This document shows positions 18,604 through 26,873 of a DNA stretch of 64,000 nt, one piece after another. Positions within the stretch are counted from its first letter, which is position 1, and each line of letters opens with the position of its first letter. The notes beneath the pieces were generated by a model, which was given only the letters and a program-made list of their open reading frames with translations, made no database searches and was not told the origin of the DNA. Source of the stretch: Bythopirellula goksoeyrii (GTDB lineage Bacteria > Planctomycetota > Planctomycetia > Pirellulales > Lacipirellulaceae). A program made the position numbers and the translations under genes. The DNA lies in the NCBI RefSeq assembly GCF_008065115.1, contig NZ_CP042913.1, forward strand, positions 3,941,658 through 4,005,657, read 5' to 3'.

Positions 18604-19536
18604 ATTGCCATCATGCTGGAGCAGTCTCGTGGAGCACTCATTTACGCACTTATGTTCCGCGAGAACGTGCTGCTCTATCCGATCAACCCCAAGCAATTGG
18701 CTAGCTATCGAGAAAGCTATCCCGGGGGTGGCAAGAGCAATCCCACGGACGCCATGTATCTGGCGCGGATGCTATGTGAGCGAATCACAACGTTGAAAGC
18801 CTGGAGGCCTGACGACGAAGATACGCGGCTGATCGCCAACTTGTCCCAGCAGCGACGAAAGATCGTGGACGGTCAAACGAAACTACGACAGCAGCTAATG
18901 GCCGTCTTAAAATCCTATTTCCCGGTCGTTTTGGAGCTTTTTGGCAAGCAGCACCAGCTGCCCTTGTTGCTCAGTGTGCTGTCCCGCTGGCCCGATCCTC
19001 GCGAGCTCCGTCGCGCCGATCGGCGACTCATTCGCCGCGTCCTTTGTGATCATGGCGTACGCAACGAACAACAGCAGAAGGAAATCATCGAACGTATTCG
19101 TGCTGCCCACTTACTGACCCGAGATCATGCATTGATCACTCCCTCGGCGATGGCGGCCAAGCTCTTGGCCAGCCAGATTAAAGAAGCAAAGAAGGCGATC
19201 GAGGAGTTCGACGCCGCGATTGACAAAGCGATGAACCAACATCCCGACGCGCACTTGTTCACAAATCTGCGTGGTGCTGGTTACGTCCTAGCGCCACGCC
19301 TGCTCTGCGCGTTTGGCTCTCAGCGCGACCGCTGGGAGGATGCCGACCAACTGGCGTCGTTCAGCGGGATCGCACCTGTGACGAAGCAGAGCGGCAAGCA
19401 GCGACACGTCCACCGGCGATTCGCTTGTCCCAAGTACCTACGGCAGACCTTCCACGAGTTTGCCGAGTGTGCGCGTCGGTATTGCCCGTGGAGCAAGGCG
19501 CGATACGACATGCTTCGCGACCGCGGCATGAAGTGA
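18604..19536 (+). pseudogene. truncated IS110-family transposase
   Basis: The open frame from 18613 (307 codons) covers the middle and most of the C-terminal domain of an IS110 DEDD transposase: LEQSRGALIYALM, LYPINPKQL, TDAMYLARML, then the helical spacer and the Transposase_20 region with LRGAGYVLAPRLL and ASFSGIAPVTKQSGK, which includes the conserved Ser. About 60 N-terminal residues with the first catalytic Asp are missing; a TAG lies just upstream. The protein stops at MLRDRGMK, where family members continue by some 40 residues. Both ends abut unrelated sequence, so it is a fragment and unlikely to act. Confidence 0.85.
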
Positions 19537-19769
19537 TCTTCGAGGGCTACCCACCAATCGATCCGAAAGCGAAGTACCCGATTTGCCTGGAAGGCGAGCG
19601 TGCCTGCCCGCCTGAGGATGTCGGCGGTCCCTGGGCCTATGCTGAGTACCTGATGGTAATCTCTGATCGGAAACACGAACTCCACGAAGATTACATGGAG
19701 TGGCGAGGCCCTTTCGATGCCGAAGCCTTCGATGCCAAGAAGGCCACGCGGCAGATGCGAAAGCGATAA
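19533..19769 (+). pseudogene. C-terminal fragment, pRiA4b ORF-3-like protein
   Basis: Frame reading VIFEGYPPIDPKAKYPIC, then GERACPPEDVGGPWAYAEY and WRGPFDAEAFD, the characteristic C-terminal half of plasmid pRiA4b ORF-3-like proteins. The N-terminal half is absent because the IS110 fragment joins it at 19533-19540. Probably the gene was cut by an insertion-deletion event. Function of the intact family is not established. Confidence 0.75.
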
Positions 19770-19850
19770 AATTGTCCGACGGAGAACTGAGGCTGACCAG
19801 AGCATTGGCAAAATGATGACGCAGGCGGGCTTGAGTCAATGTCGCCGAAG

Positions 19851-20447
19851 TCAGTGCAAGCGAATGAGTGCTTCATTACGTCGAAGCGGGCCGGGGGTCC
19901 AAGGAGGATCATATCCGGCCAGGACGGTCTCGCCGTCCCCGACTAAGCCTTTCTCTTTCATCCAATTCCGCAGTTTGTCTTCAGCCGCGGCAATCGTTTT
20001 GCTATCCATTCGTCCGGCGAACCGGATGACCGCAAATTTTCCTCCTGCCCGTTTTCGGATCTCCACTTTGTCGTCCGATGGATCGGGAATGGTTTGCTCC
20101 GCGACTTGCTTCGGCAGCACAAACCCCATCTGGCCCTCGGTGTCTGCCGTATCCTGTTCCATGAACACGGGCGTTGTCATCGCGACTTTCTGCTTCAGCT
20201 CGTTTTCTCCGCTGATGTAGTCAAATAATCGCATGAAACTGCCGTCGTTGCCTTGAGATCCCTGCTTGATGTCAGTCGTCGCCATCATCAGATCTGGATA
20301 CTCACGTATCTCAAAGGAATCATCCGATTCGAGCACCGTGTATTCGGCACTTTCGTAGGCGCTTCGTGAAGTCAGCTTCCAGCCGAAATAGACAACCACG
20401 ACAACGACAGCGGCAATGGTCAGATGAATCATTTTCTTGACGGACAT
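19851..20447 (-). CDS. SOUL-family haem-binding protein
   Basis: A 198-residue protein with an N-terminal membrane anchor (residues 8-24, a run of Ala/Val) and a SOUL domain: YTVLESDDSFEIREYPDLM at the start, MRLFDYISGENELKQKVAMTTPV in the middle, and GKFAVIRFAGRMDSK later. SOUL proteins bind haem or other tetrapyrroles in studied members; no ligand residue can be confirmed here. The domain faces the periplasm if the anchor is uncleaved. Convergent with the relic at 19.5 kb and divergent from the hydrolase gene. Confidence 0.88.
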   Translation of the reverse strand: MSVKKMIHLTIAAVVVVVVYFGWKLTSRSAYESAEYTVLESDDSFEIREYPDLMMATTDIKQGSQGNDGSFMRLFDYISGENELKQKVAMTTPVFMEQDTADTEGQMGFVLPKQVAEQTIPDPSDDKVEIRKRAGGKFAVIRFAGRMDSKTIAAAEDKLRNWMKEKGLVGDGETVLAGYDPPWTPGPLRRNEALIRLH

Positions 20448-20937
20448 TTTTTGCTCATAAAGGGGGAGAATGCTGACGGTAGTGTTATTCTTACCGTTGG
20501 CAACATTTTGGCCAGATTCTTACGCTAAGCTCCACCTCCCCCGCCGAACCGCAGTCAGTGGGAATCACCTCGCTCAGATCAGGCTCCACCGAACTCGCAG
20601 AGGCTGGACCAACTTCGGCAGATTCGGTCCGCCTAGACTCGCAGAGTTGTCTCCTAGGCGAAAGCACTTCAGTGGCTTGGCAGAATCCCTCCCAGATGTC
20701 GAAGATGCCAACTCAGCGCGTTTGGTTGCAGAGGACTCCGATCATCCATACAGGCAGAGCGCAGCAACCTGCAGGTCAGTAAGCGCAGCGTGGATAGGGA
20801 ATGACTTGCACCAGGCAAGAGCGACCGTAGAATAGCAAACACGGAAATTAGGTTACCTAGACTAAGCAGTGGAATTCGGTTGCAATCCAAGCCTTAGTGT
20901 GCCTGCGGACGCGAGATCGCAAATAGGAACTCTTAGG
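20448..20937. other. intergenic between divergent genes
   Basis: About 490 bases without a supported gene. Presumably holds the two promoters. The segment near 20580-20620 (GAGGCTGGACCAACTTC) shares its core with the inverted repeat of the IS4-type element, perhaps a remnant end. An in-frame ATG at 20869 is an alternative hydrolase start. Confidence 0.4.
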
Positions 20938-21768
20938 GTGAAATCACGAAAGCAACTTCTGACGGTATGGGTATTGATTTGTGGTGCACACGCCAGCTTT
21001 GCCCAGGACGCTGCCGATCTCAAAGCAACCTATCATACGAAGGCTGATATTCCCTATCGCACTGGTGAAGACCTTTCCAATTACAGCAGAGAACGTTGCC
21101 TGCTGGACGTATACTATCCGGACAAAGCGGGCTTCTCGACGATCGTTTGGTTTCACGGTGGTGGACTAACGGGCGGCGAACGTTTTGTGCCTCCGGAGCT
21201 AAAATCGCAGGGTGTTGCCGTCGTAGCAGTGAACTATCGATTGCATCCTAAGGTGAAGTCACCCGCGTACGTCGAAGACGCCGCAGCAAGCGTGGCATGG
21301 GTCTTTGAGAATATTGAGGAGTTTGGCGGAGATCCAACCAAGATTTTCGTGAGCGGGCATTCGGCTGGAGGCTATCTGACCAGCATGATCGGTTTAGATA
21401 AAAGCTGGCTGGCGAAACACAACATCGATGCGAATAAGATTTCTGGGCTGATTCCCTATAGCGGTCATACGATTACGCATCTCACAGTCCGAGCGGAGCG
21501 AGGGATCGACGAAAAGCAACCTGTTGTTGACCAGATGGCGCCGCTGTTCCACGTGCGGAGCGACGCGCCGCCGATTCTGTTCTTGACGGGGGACCGCGAT
21601 TTGGAAATGCTTGGGCGTTACGAAGAAAACGCCTACATGTGGCGGATGATGAAAGTGGTCGGGCATCCCGATGTCGAGCTTCACGAACTGCAGGGCTACG
21701 ACCACGGGGAAATGGCCTTGCCAGCGCATCCGTTGTTGTTGAGATTCGTGCGGAAACACTCTAATTGA
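20938..21768 (+). CDS. exported alpha/beta hydrolase (esterase)
   Basis: A 276-residue serine hydrolase with a signal peptide (hydrophobic LLTVWVLICGAHASFAQ). A GTG at 20938 gives a compact signal and is preceded by AGGAACT; ATG at 20869 would add 23 residues. Landmarks: HGGG oxyanion-hole motif in IVWFHGGGLTGG, nucleophile Ser in VSGHSAGGYL, an acidic residue in LTGDRDLEM and the His in GYDHGEMAL. This is the layout of the BD-FAE/HSL-like carboxylesterases. Natural substrate unknown; periplasmic location inferred. Monocistronic. Confidence 0.85.
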   Translation: MKSRKQLLTVWVLICGAHASFAQDAADLKATYHTKADIPYRTGEDLSNYSRERCLLDVYYPDKAGFSTIVWFHGGGLTGGERFVPPELKSQGVAVVAVNYRLHPKVKSPAYVEDAAASVAWVFENIEEFGGDPTKIFVSGHSAGGYLTSMIGLDKSWLAKHNIDANKISGLIPYSGHTITHLTVRAERGIDEKQPVVDQMAPLFHVRSDAPPILFLTGDRDLEMLGRYEENAYMWRMMKVVGHPDVELHELQGYDHGEMALPAHPLLLRFVRKHSN

Positions 21769-21779
21769 GGTGGGACTGG

Positions 21780-22268
21780 CAATCGAGATTCAAGGTGCAT
21801 CGTGGGATAGTTTGCAGAACCAGTTCGCCCCACTTTTGTAGGATCGCGTTTTCATTTGGGCGCAGCGGGTGGACCACCTGGTCGATCCAGGGCCCTAAAG
21901 ATTCATCAGCGCGGTGGGGTTGGTCCTATTTGCTGGCGATGTCGGTTTCCAAGCAGCCCACCTCACTACTTGATGCCGCTTGCTTTTCCGGCTGGCTCGC
22001 TCGGCCTCCGACCACGTGCCGCATGGCCGGATCTACGCACAACCACCCGGCGTCGTTGACATCTTCGTAGCCCGCCAGCCGGCTGGAGATCGACTGACGC
22101 AACAGGGGCACAAGCAAGAGCTGCTTGTTGCTACCCAGACGCGAATCGGTCAGGACATCTGCCCCCATTTCGGTGATCTTTTGGGCCTCGTCCAATTCGC
22201 GGTGAGCCAACAGACCAGCGTCGCTGGTGACCTTGCTGCCATAGAATCACAGCCTCACCCGACTGTCA
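21780..22268 (-). pseudogene. IS1380-family transposase relic, N-terminal part
   Basis: The minus strand reads FYGSKVTSDAGLLAHRELDE, then ADVLTDSRLG, LLRQSISSRLAGYEDVNDA and CVDPAMRHVVGGRA, the typical N-terminus of IS1380 transposases. A TGA interrupts the frame just before FYGSK and further stops follow (near ETDIASK). The match fades at about 21780 (GPWIDQVVHPLRP), well before the catalytic core. An inactive relic. Confidence 0.8.
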
Positions 22269-22837
22269 AAACCTACCCGCAATTCGTCCTTTTCGGCGTC
22301 ACCCAGTGGGTGTCACCTTGGCAAGTTGATCGTCCGGAGCCCTGTTTTTCCAGCGTTGGTACAAATCGCGTGCCAAAGTGTGGGAACTCAAATGAGAAAT
22401 GCGGGCTGAAAAGCGACTCGACGGGAACCGATTCGCAGTTCCCAGCATCGGATAGGCAAAAAATTGGAGAAAATTCACCGTGTGCGAGACACGGGGGGAA
22501 GCGCGATGTTAAGCTAGCAAACATTTGAGGGTCAACCCATATGGGTAATCCCGGTCAAGTATGTAGACCAAGAGATTGTCTTCGGCTCTGCTTATCTTAT
22601 TTGGTGATTGTTTTTGGCAAGATTTTGCTCGGTTGGACTTCACGAGAAAGGACTCAACTTGAGCATGATAGTTCCTACTCGTAGGAAGTCCGCAGCTTAC
22701 CGAAACCAAGTCAGTGAGAGCGCTATGACCTGCGTTTATTATGTTTCTGACATTTCTCTTGCTAATTGGTAAAACTTTGCGATGAGATGTTTGTTGTTTC
22801 TCTGAGTTAGCCTTATTTGAGGGAGAGGGTGTTCCTA
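22269..22837. other. intergenic upstream of a PEP-CTERM gene
   Basis: No supported gene. The left part may be the 5' end of the IS1380 relic. A GAGGGAGAGGG ribosome site sits at the right edge. Confidence 0.4.
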
Positions 22838-23584
22838 ATGAAACTAATCTTAGTCAGAGGTTCTTCTTTTTTGGCCATCGCTGTGATGGCAACGCTCACG
22901 CACGCAGCCCATCTCTGTGGGCAACTTGGCCAGGAGTGTCTTGTCGATGGCAGCTTCACTACGGCAACTGCAGGAGGCCAGACCAGCAATAGCCCTTGGG
23001 TGCTTACCATCAACAAGCCTGACGGAGTTGGAACTTCCGCTCAATTTCAGGGTGGGTTTGCCAATGCTGAAAATGGTTCTGGAGGTGCTGGAGATGGTGG
23101 CAACGGAGTTTGGTTTAAGTCTTTTGAAGGTCAGCAGAGTGGAAATACTGCTGAGCCGAAAGCCTTTGCCATTGTCGTACAAACAGCGGTTGTACCAACC
23201 GCAGGCGATTACGTACTTCGCTTTGTAGCCGGGCGCGAGGGCAATTTTATGGCAAGCAATTTTTTCACGTCCCTGGGCTCCAGTGGAACCGGCGGTTCGA
23301 CCTCCGTTGATTTGTTGACTGCCCCGATGTTATTGGGAAACATTGGAGGTGCAGCTTCTCCGGCGCTGGGAGGGAATCCCTTCTCCCTCAAGCTGACAGG
23401 CGTTTCTGCAGGCGACACTATCTCCGTTGTAGGCGGAATGGTCAACGGCATGGACTCAACCATTCCCGGTGGACAATCCGCTTTCCTGGACAAGTTCAGC
23501 CTGACACGCGTTCCCGAACCCACCAGCCTGGCACTCGTCGGCATGAGTCTCGTTGGTCTCTTGAACATGCGTCGTCGCTACTAA
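22838..23584 (+). CDS. PEP-CTERM secreted protein
   Basis: A 248-residue exported protein. The ATG at 22838 follows GGGAGAGGG; an ATG at 22817 adds seven charged residues. Signal peptide residues 1-25 (FLAIAVMATLTHAAH). The body is Gly-, Ser- and Asn-rich and beta-like (SWVL-type jelly roll is possible: SNSPWVLTINKPDG, YVLRFVAGREGN). The C-terminus VPEPTSLALVGMSLVGLL followed by NMRRRY is a canonical PEP-CTERM signal. A strong terminator follows. Ligand unknown. Confidence 0.85.
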   Translation: MKLILVRGSSFLAIAVMATLTHAAHLCGQLGQECLVDGSFTTATAGGQTSNSPWVLTINKPDGVGTSAQFQGGFANAENGSGGAGDGGNGVWFKSFEGQQSGNTAEPKAFAIVVQTAVVPTAGDYVLRFVAGREGNFMASNFFTSLGSSGTGGSTSVDLLTAPMLLGNIGGAASPALGGNPFSLKLTGVSAGDTISVVGGMVNGMDSTIPGGQSAFLDKFSLTRVPEPTSLALVGMSLVGLLNMRRRY

Positions 23585-23616
23585 TTGGTGTCCCGTCAGT
23601 AATCCTAGTTTAACCT

Positions 23617-23658
23617 CACCCGCCTGATTGCTCCCTGCAGTCAGGCGGGTGTTTTCTT
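23617..23658 (+). terminator. intrinsic terminator after the PEP-CTERM gene
   Basis: CACCCGCCTGA and TCAGGCGGGTG form an 11-bp perfect stem with a 13-base loop, followed by TTTTCTTG. Confidence 0.85.
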
Positions 23659-24889
23659 GATCGAAGGCCGGAACGAGGAACACGAACGAAAGAGAAGGAC
23701 AGTCGTTTCTTGCTGGCAACTCACTTGACGATTAGCGATTGTGCCGCGGAGGTGGTACGTGCTTTGAAAGGGCTCTTGAAGAGGCCGAACCAATTCACGG
23801 GCCTTCGTCACCACCTGACCCTGTGGCGAAATCTCCTGAACATCGCGAAAGAAAAAGGCCCGTTGCAGGTTTCCAAGTACACGCCTCCTATGGCAGCCTA
23901 CTGGACTTCTGAAAAGATTCCCCACAATCGTGCTCTGCTCACCCACGGCACCAAAACGATGTTTGGCTTTGACGAACTCGCCACGTCGGTCGATGAAGAG
24001 GCGTAAGAGTAGGCGGCCTACGAAAGCTGCGCTACATGATGTGACCGCCAATGCGATTCACTGTCCGCTCCGCTCCCCTGGAGTCGAAGGAGCGATTGCG
24101 TTAATGATGCTGCGAGTTGGCAGGATGCCTTCCAGATCACCCGGCACACATTGAAGGATTGTTGAGTGCATGCGATTCGCCGCAGCTGACTATCTTTACT
24201 CTTTCTTCGCGGCCACACGACTGCGGCAGTAGTATGTGGCCTGAGTCACGAAGCACGGAGGATTATACGCTGAGGTCGCTCCACGAATGGCACTGCCGAC
24301 AGCTTGGTCAGTGGCAAGCTGATCCCACCCAGGATGGGAATCAGATCGTTCATTCCTAATCTCGCCGTGGGTCTTGCCTTTTTTCTTCTGTGAGTGCATC
24401 CACTTGTCGCGTTCCTCGTCAATGGATGTGGTGAAGGCTGCTTGGTGCAGGAGACGGGTGCGATAGAGACCCGCAGCAGTAAACCCTCGAGAGCCTTTAC
24501 GTCGCCACCCTTGTCCTGTCATGTCCGTTGTAGGAACTTGTCTATGGGCGAGCTTTCCTTGCACGTACGCGCACCTAGTCGAGGGCAGCCTTAAACCATT
24601 GTCGCTGGATTTCGACTTTAACGTAGCTCGAACAGTTTTCCCTCTTTCCTGAGCCAACTAGCTTCACCTGCGGCCCGGTCAATCTGGGCCTCCAGCATCT
24701 CTAGGGTGTAACTTAAGTCTGCATCATTGGGTCAGAATGCTTCCTGGATATCCCGGTCCTCTAGTAGCAGAAATTCCTTTGCATCCTCCCTTTGGGCGAG
24801 CCGACTGGTCAACAACCGGGGGAGATGAAGTTTCCCCAGGTGCTAGCCAGTCACGCCGGAGGCTACCCCATTGACTCAGTGTCTTGAGT
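23659..24889. other. 1.2 kb degraded stretch without a recognisable gene
   Basis: Open frames on both strands (minus 23641-24051, plus 23710-24006, minus 24196-24657) give protein-like segments but none was recognised, and no ribosome sites are convincing. Given the relics on both sides (IS1380, tyrosine recombinase), this is probably decayed mobile DNA. Confidence 0.4.
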
Positions 24890-25420
24890 CTACCGTTGCT
24901 TGACCATGGCGAGAATCGCCGCCTTCTCATTTTTCAGAGCGGTCAGCAGCGAAGAGGATTTTCCGAAACAGTTATTGGAGAATAGTTTTTGTAGGTCCGC
25001 TTCGACCCGCTCCCATCGCTCCAAAATAAGTGAAGGTTCCAGTCCCGTGCCATAGATCAACTTGCGGTGTAACTCGTCCCCCAAATCTGATATTGGTTTT
25101 AAGGCAAGCTCATCGAAACTTTCAAGATCTACCAGAATCCACAGCTGATGAAGGAACTTGCCAGCCTCCCCGAATACGGCATGGTGAGCCGATGAGTACA
25201 TGGAGCCATTGCACAAAACCGCTTTGCTCTTGACGGCCTCAAATGCTTGCCCATGCTCCTGTAAGTGCGGGCCTGCCGTTTCAACAAATTGATTCAGACG
25301 TCTGATTGCCTGCTCGGCAGATACGGCTTTCAGTGTCCCCTTTCTCACCGAGCTAGCGAGTTGAGTCAGCTCTCGGTCAATTTTTTGGATGGCTTCGAAA
25401 AGTGAATCGTACCGTTTCAT
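24890..25420 (-). CDS. hypothetical soluble helical protein
   Basis: A 176-residue protein with no recognised domain. It is mostly helical by composition (LFEAIQKIDRELTQLASSV; DLQKLFSNNCFG). GAATGAAGAG precedes the ATG, a weak ribosome site. The frame is intact in a region where most genes are broken, so it is either recent or maintained. It starts about 85 bases after the end of the recombinase relic on the same strand. Confidence 0.5.
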   Translation of the reverse strand: MKRYDSLFEAIQKIDRELTQLASSVRKGTLKAVSAEQAIRRLNQFVETAGPHLQEHGQAFEAVKSKAVLCNGSMYSSAHHAVFGEAGKFLHQLWILVDLESFDELALKPISDLGDELHRKLIYGTGLEPSLILERWERVEADLQKLFSNNCFGKSSSLLTALKNEKAAILAMVKQR

Positions 25421-25504
25421 CTCTTCATTCTTTCAAAACCTGAACCGACCGACCAGAAGCAAATCCTGCTCGACCATCACCATTGGTTCCCAAAAAAGTG
25501 ATTT

Positions 25505-26560
25505 GTCGAACCAACTTGCTTCACCACCCACATCGACAACACGTAGTCCTTCTCAGCGCGGATCTAAGTGACATGGGCCGCGGAGTGAGCTAGCACCACT
25601 TGGGCAGCTTCCCAGCCAAACCGCCTACGGATCTCAGTCGCAGCCGAATGCCGAAGTTGGTTTGTTGCCCAGCGACGTTCCGAACACCACCGTTACAACT
25701 CTTGGCATTCTTGAGCAGTCCATTCTACCAAGCCTTTCTTGGGGAGTGTAGGATGCAGGAATACTTGATCGCACGCTCGCTGGATGGCCCGTCGGTAGCT
25801 TGAAGTTTTGTCGTGTGCGCCTGCGAACCGCTTGCTCTGAGTTGCAACAGAACTTCCAGGGCGATTGTCGTATTCAATCGGTGTCTGGCGGTTAGCGTGT
25901 CTCTTGGCCCGCCAATTTCGCTCGGAGTCGCAGGGACCCAAGCAATAGTTTTCCTTGTCGCAAGCTAGAGAGCGGAGCAAGATTTCTTGGCACTTAGGAC
26001 CTAGGGGAATCAGTCACTGCATGTCAACGTGCTCGGTCTTGTGCCATTGAGATTGTTAGGTCCAGATTGCATCCGTGCGGTCAATATCGCAAGGGCGGAG
26101 CATACAGACTTCTGCGGGCCGCATACCGGCGAGTCGCTGGAGTCACACCATCTCCGCATCGATTTCTGAGAAAAAGGGCAGGGTGGTGCCCACCACGTCC
26201 TCGGAGAGGGGTAAGATCTTCTTTGTCTCTTTGGCTCCACTCCGTCCCTGGCGGAGACCGGAGACGGCCTCTAATGCCTGTAATACTGCTGGCGGGATAG
26301 TTTCCTCTGCCACTGCTCATTTGAACATCCTCCGGATGCGTCCCACGGAGTCCTTGATAGACTTCCGCGATGGTCCTGCCTGGAACATGGTTTCACGAGA
26401 AGCCTTGAACGCCTTGGGGCCGAACTTGGTTCTCACCGTCGCCGCTGGTAACGGCTGTCGAGTTCTCCCCAAGGTCTTGGCGAAGAAGAATCACGTATCA
26501 CGGATTCGCCAGGAGCGAGTGGTAGGAAGCACGTACGAGTTTGCTCCTTGCGGGTGGTAG
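25505..26560 (-). pseudogene. tyrosine recombinase (integrase) relic
   Basis: Across several frames the minus strand spells a phage-type integrase: FGPKAFKASRETMFQAG and IGRIRRMFK near the core-binding domain, LRQGRSGAKETKKILPL, LAGMRPAEVCMLRPCDIDR with the first catalytic Arg, WHKTEHV, then LRHSAATEIRRRFG with HxxR, and HVT-stop-IRAEKDYVL where intact relatives have the catalytic Tyr (TQIYAERD). Here Gln is a TAG and Tyr is Arg. Several further stops (after RRMFK, DAEMV, DAIWT) and frameshifts are present. Clearly inactive. It ends about 130 bases before the tracrRNA terminator. Confidence 0.85.
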
Positions 26561-26690
26561 GGATCTATGCGATGGCTGATTACCGGAGCCCGCTTGCGAT
26601 GGCACATGGCTTGGCGGGTGCCTAGGTAGGTTCTATTTCTTGAGCGGACCGGCATACCCCACGTATTACTCTCCCCTTGGCTCGCGCATT

Positions 26691-26722
26691 AAAAAAGCTC
26701 GCCCTGCCTAAGCATTGCGAGC
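26691..26722 (-). terminator. tracrRNA intrinsic terminator
   Basis: Minus strand GCTCGC (26722-26717) pairs with GCGAGC (26702-26697) around a 14-base loop and is followed at once by six T (26696-26691). Confidence 0.8.
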
Positions 26723-26800
26723 GGTCGCTCCGTAGAGCGTTGCCTGCGAATTTTTCTTCTTGTTACGAAAAGAACCGCAGACTGAGATTGGTTACACTTC
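26691..26800 (-). ncRNA. tracrRNA of the type II-C CRISPR system
   Basis: The 5' 39 nt (26800-26762) are an anti-repeat: GAAGTGTAACCAATC, then TCAGTCTGCG, a short unpaired GTTCTTT, then TTCGTAAC. It pairs with the CRISPR repeat over 25 nt (one G:U) and again over the last 8 nt (one G:U), leaving a central bulge as in other Cas9 guides. Downstream come GGCAACGCTCT, sharing GCAACGCTCT with the core of the Neisseria tracrRNA as I remember it, a CGCTC-TACG-GAGCG hairpin, and a terminator. A good promoter places the start at about 26800. It is divergent from cas9. Confidence 0.9.
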
Positions 26801-26819
26801 TGGCCATTATTGCTATTAT
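26791..26819 (+). promoter_or_regulatory. candidate cas9 promoter overlapping the tracrRNA promoter
   Basis: Plus strand GTTACA (26791-26796, four of six to TTGACA), 17-base spacer, TATTAT (26814-26819, five of six). The -35 lies inside the anti-repeat DNA. It faces cas9 and overlaps the divergent tracrRNA promoter, so the two may compete. Weaker than the tracrRNA promoter and predicted by eye only. Confidence 0.4.
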
Positions 26820-26833
26820 GAGCTGATTGTCAA
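26806..26833 (-). promoter_or_regulatory. tracrRNA promoter, sigma-70 type
   Basis: Minus strand: TTGACA (26833-26828), 16-base spacer, AATAAT (26811-26806; five of six to TATAAT). A start six to seven bases on falls at the first base of the anti-repeat. Confidence 0.75.
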
Positions 26834-26873
26834 ACATTTTTTTAGCGACTTATCTGTTCGAGGATGCCACAGC

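Noticed and set aside
20580-20620. Possible dispersed repeat sharing GGACCAACTTC with the IS4-type ends
   Set aside because: Only the core is shared and no matching second end was found; could be coincidence or a very decayed end.
26760-26873. 38-residue N-terminal extension of Cas9
   Set aside because: It overlaps the anti-repeat and both promoters, and Cas9 proteins start just before the RuvC-I motif.
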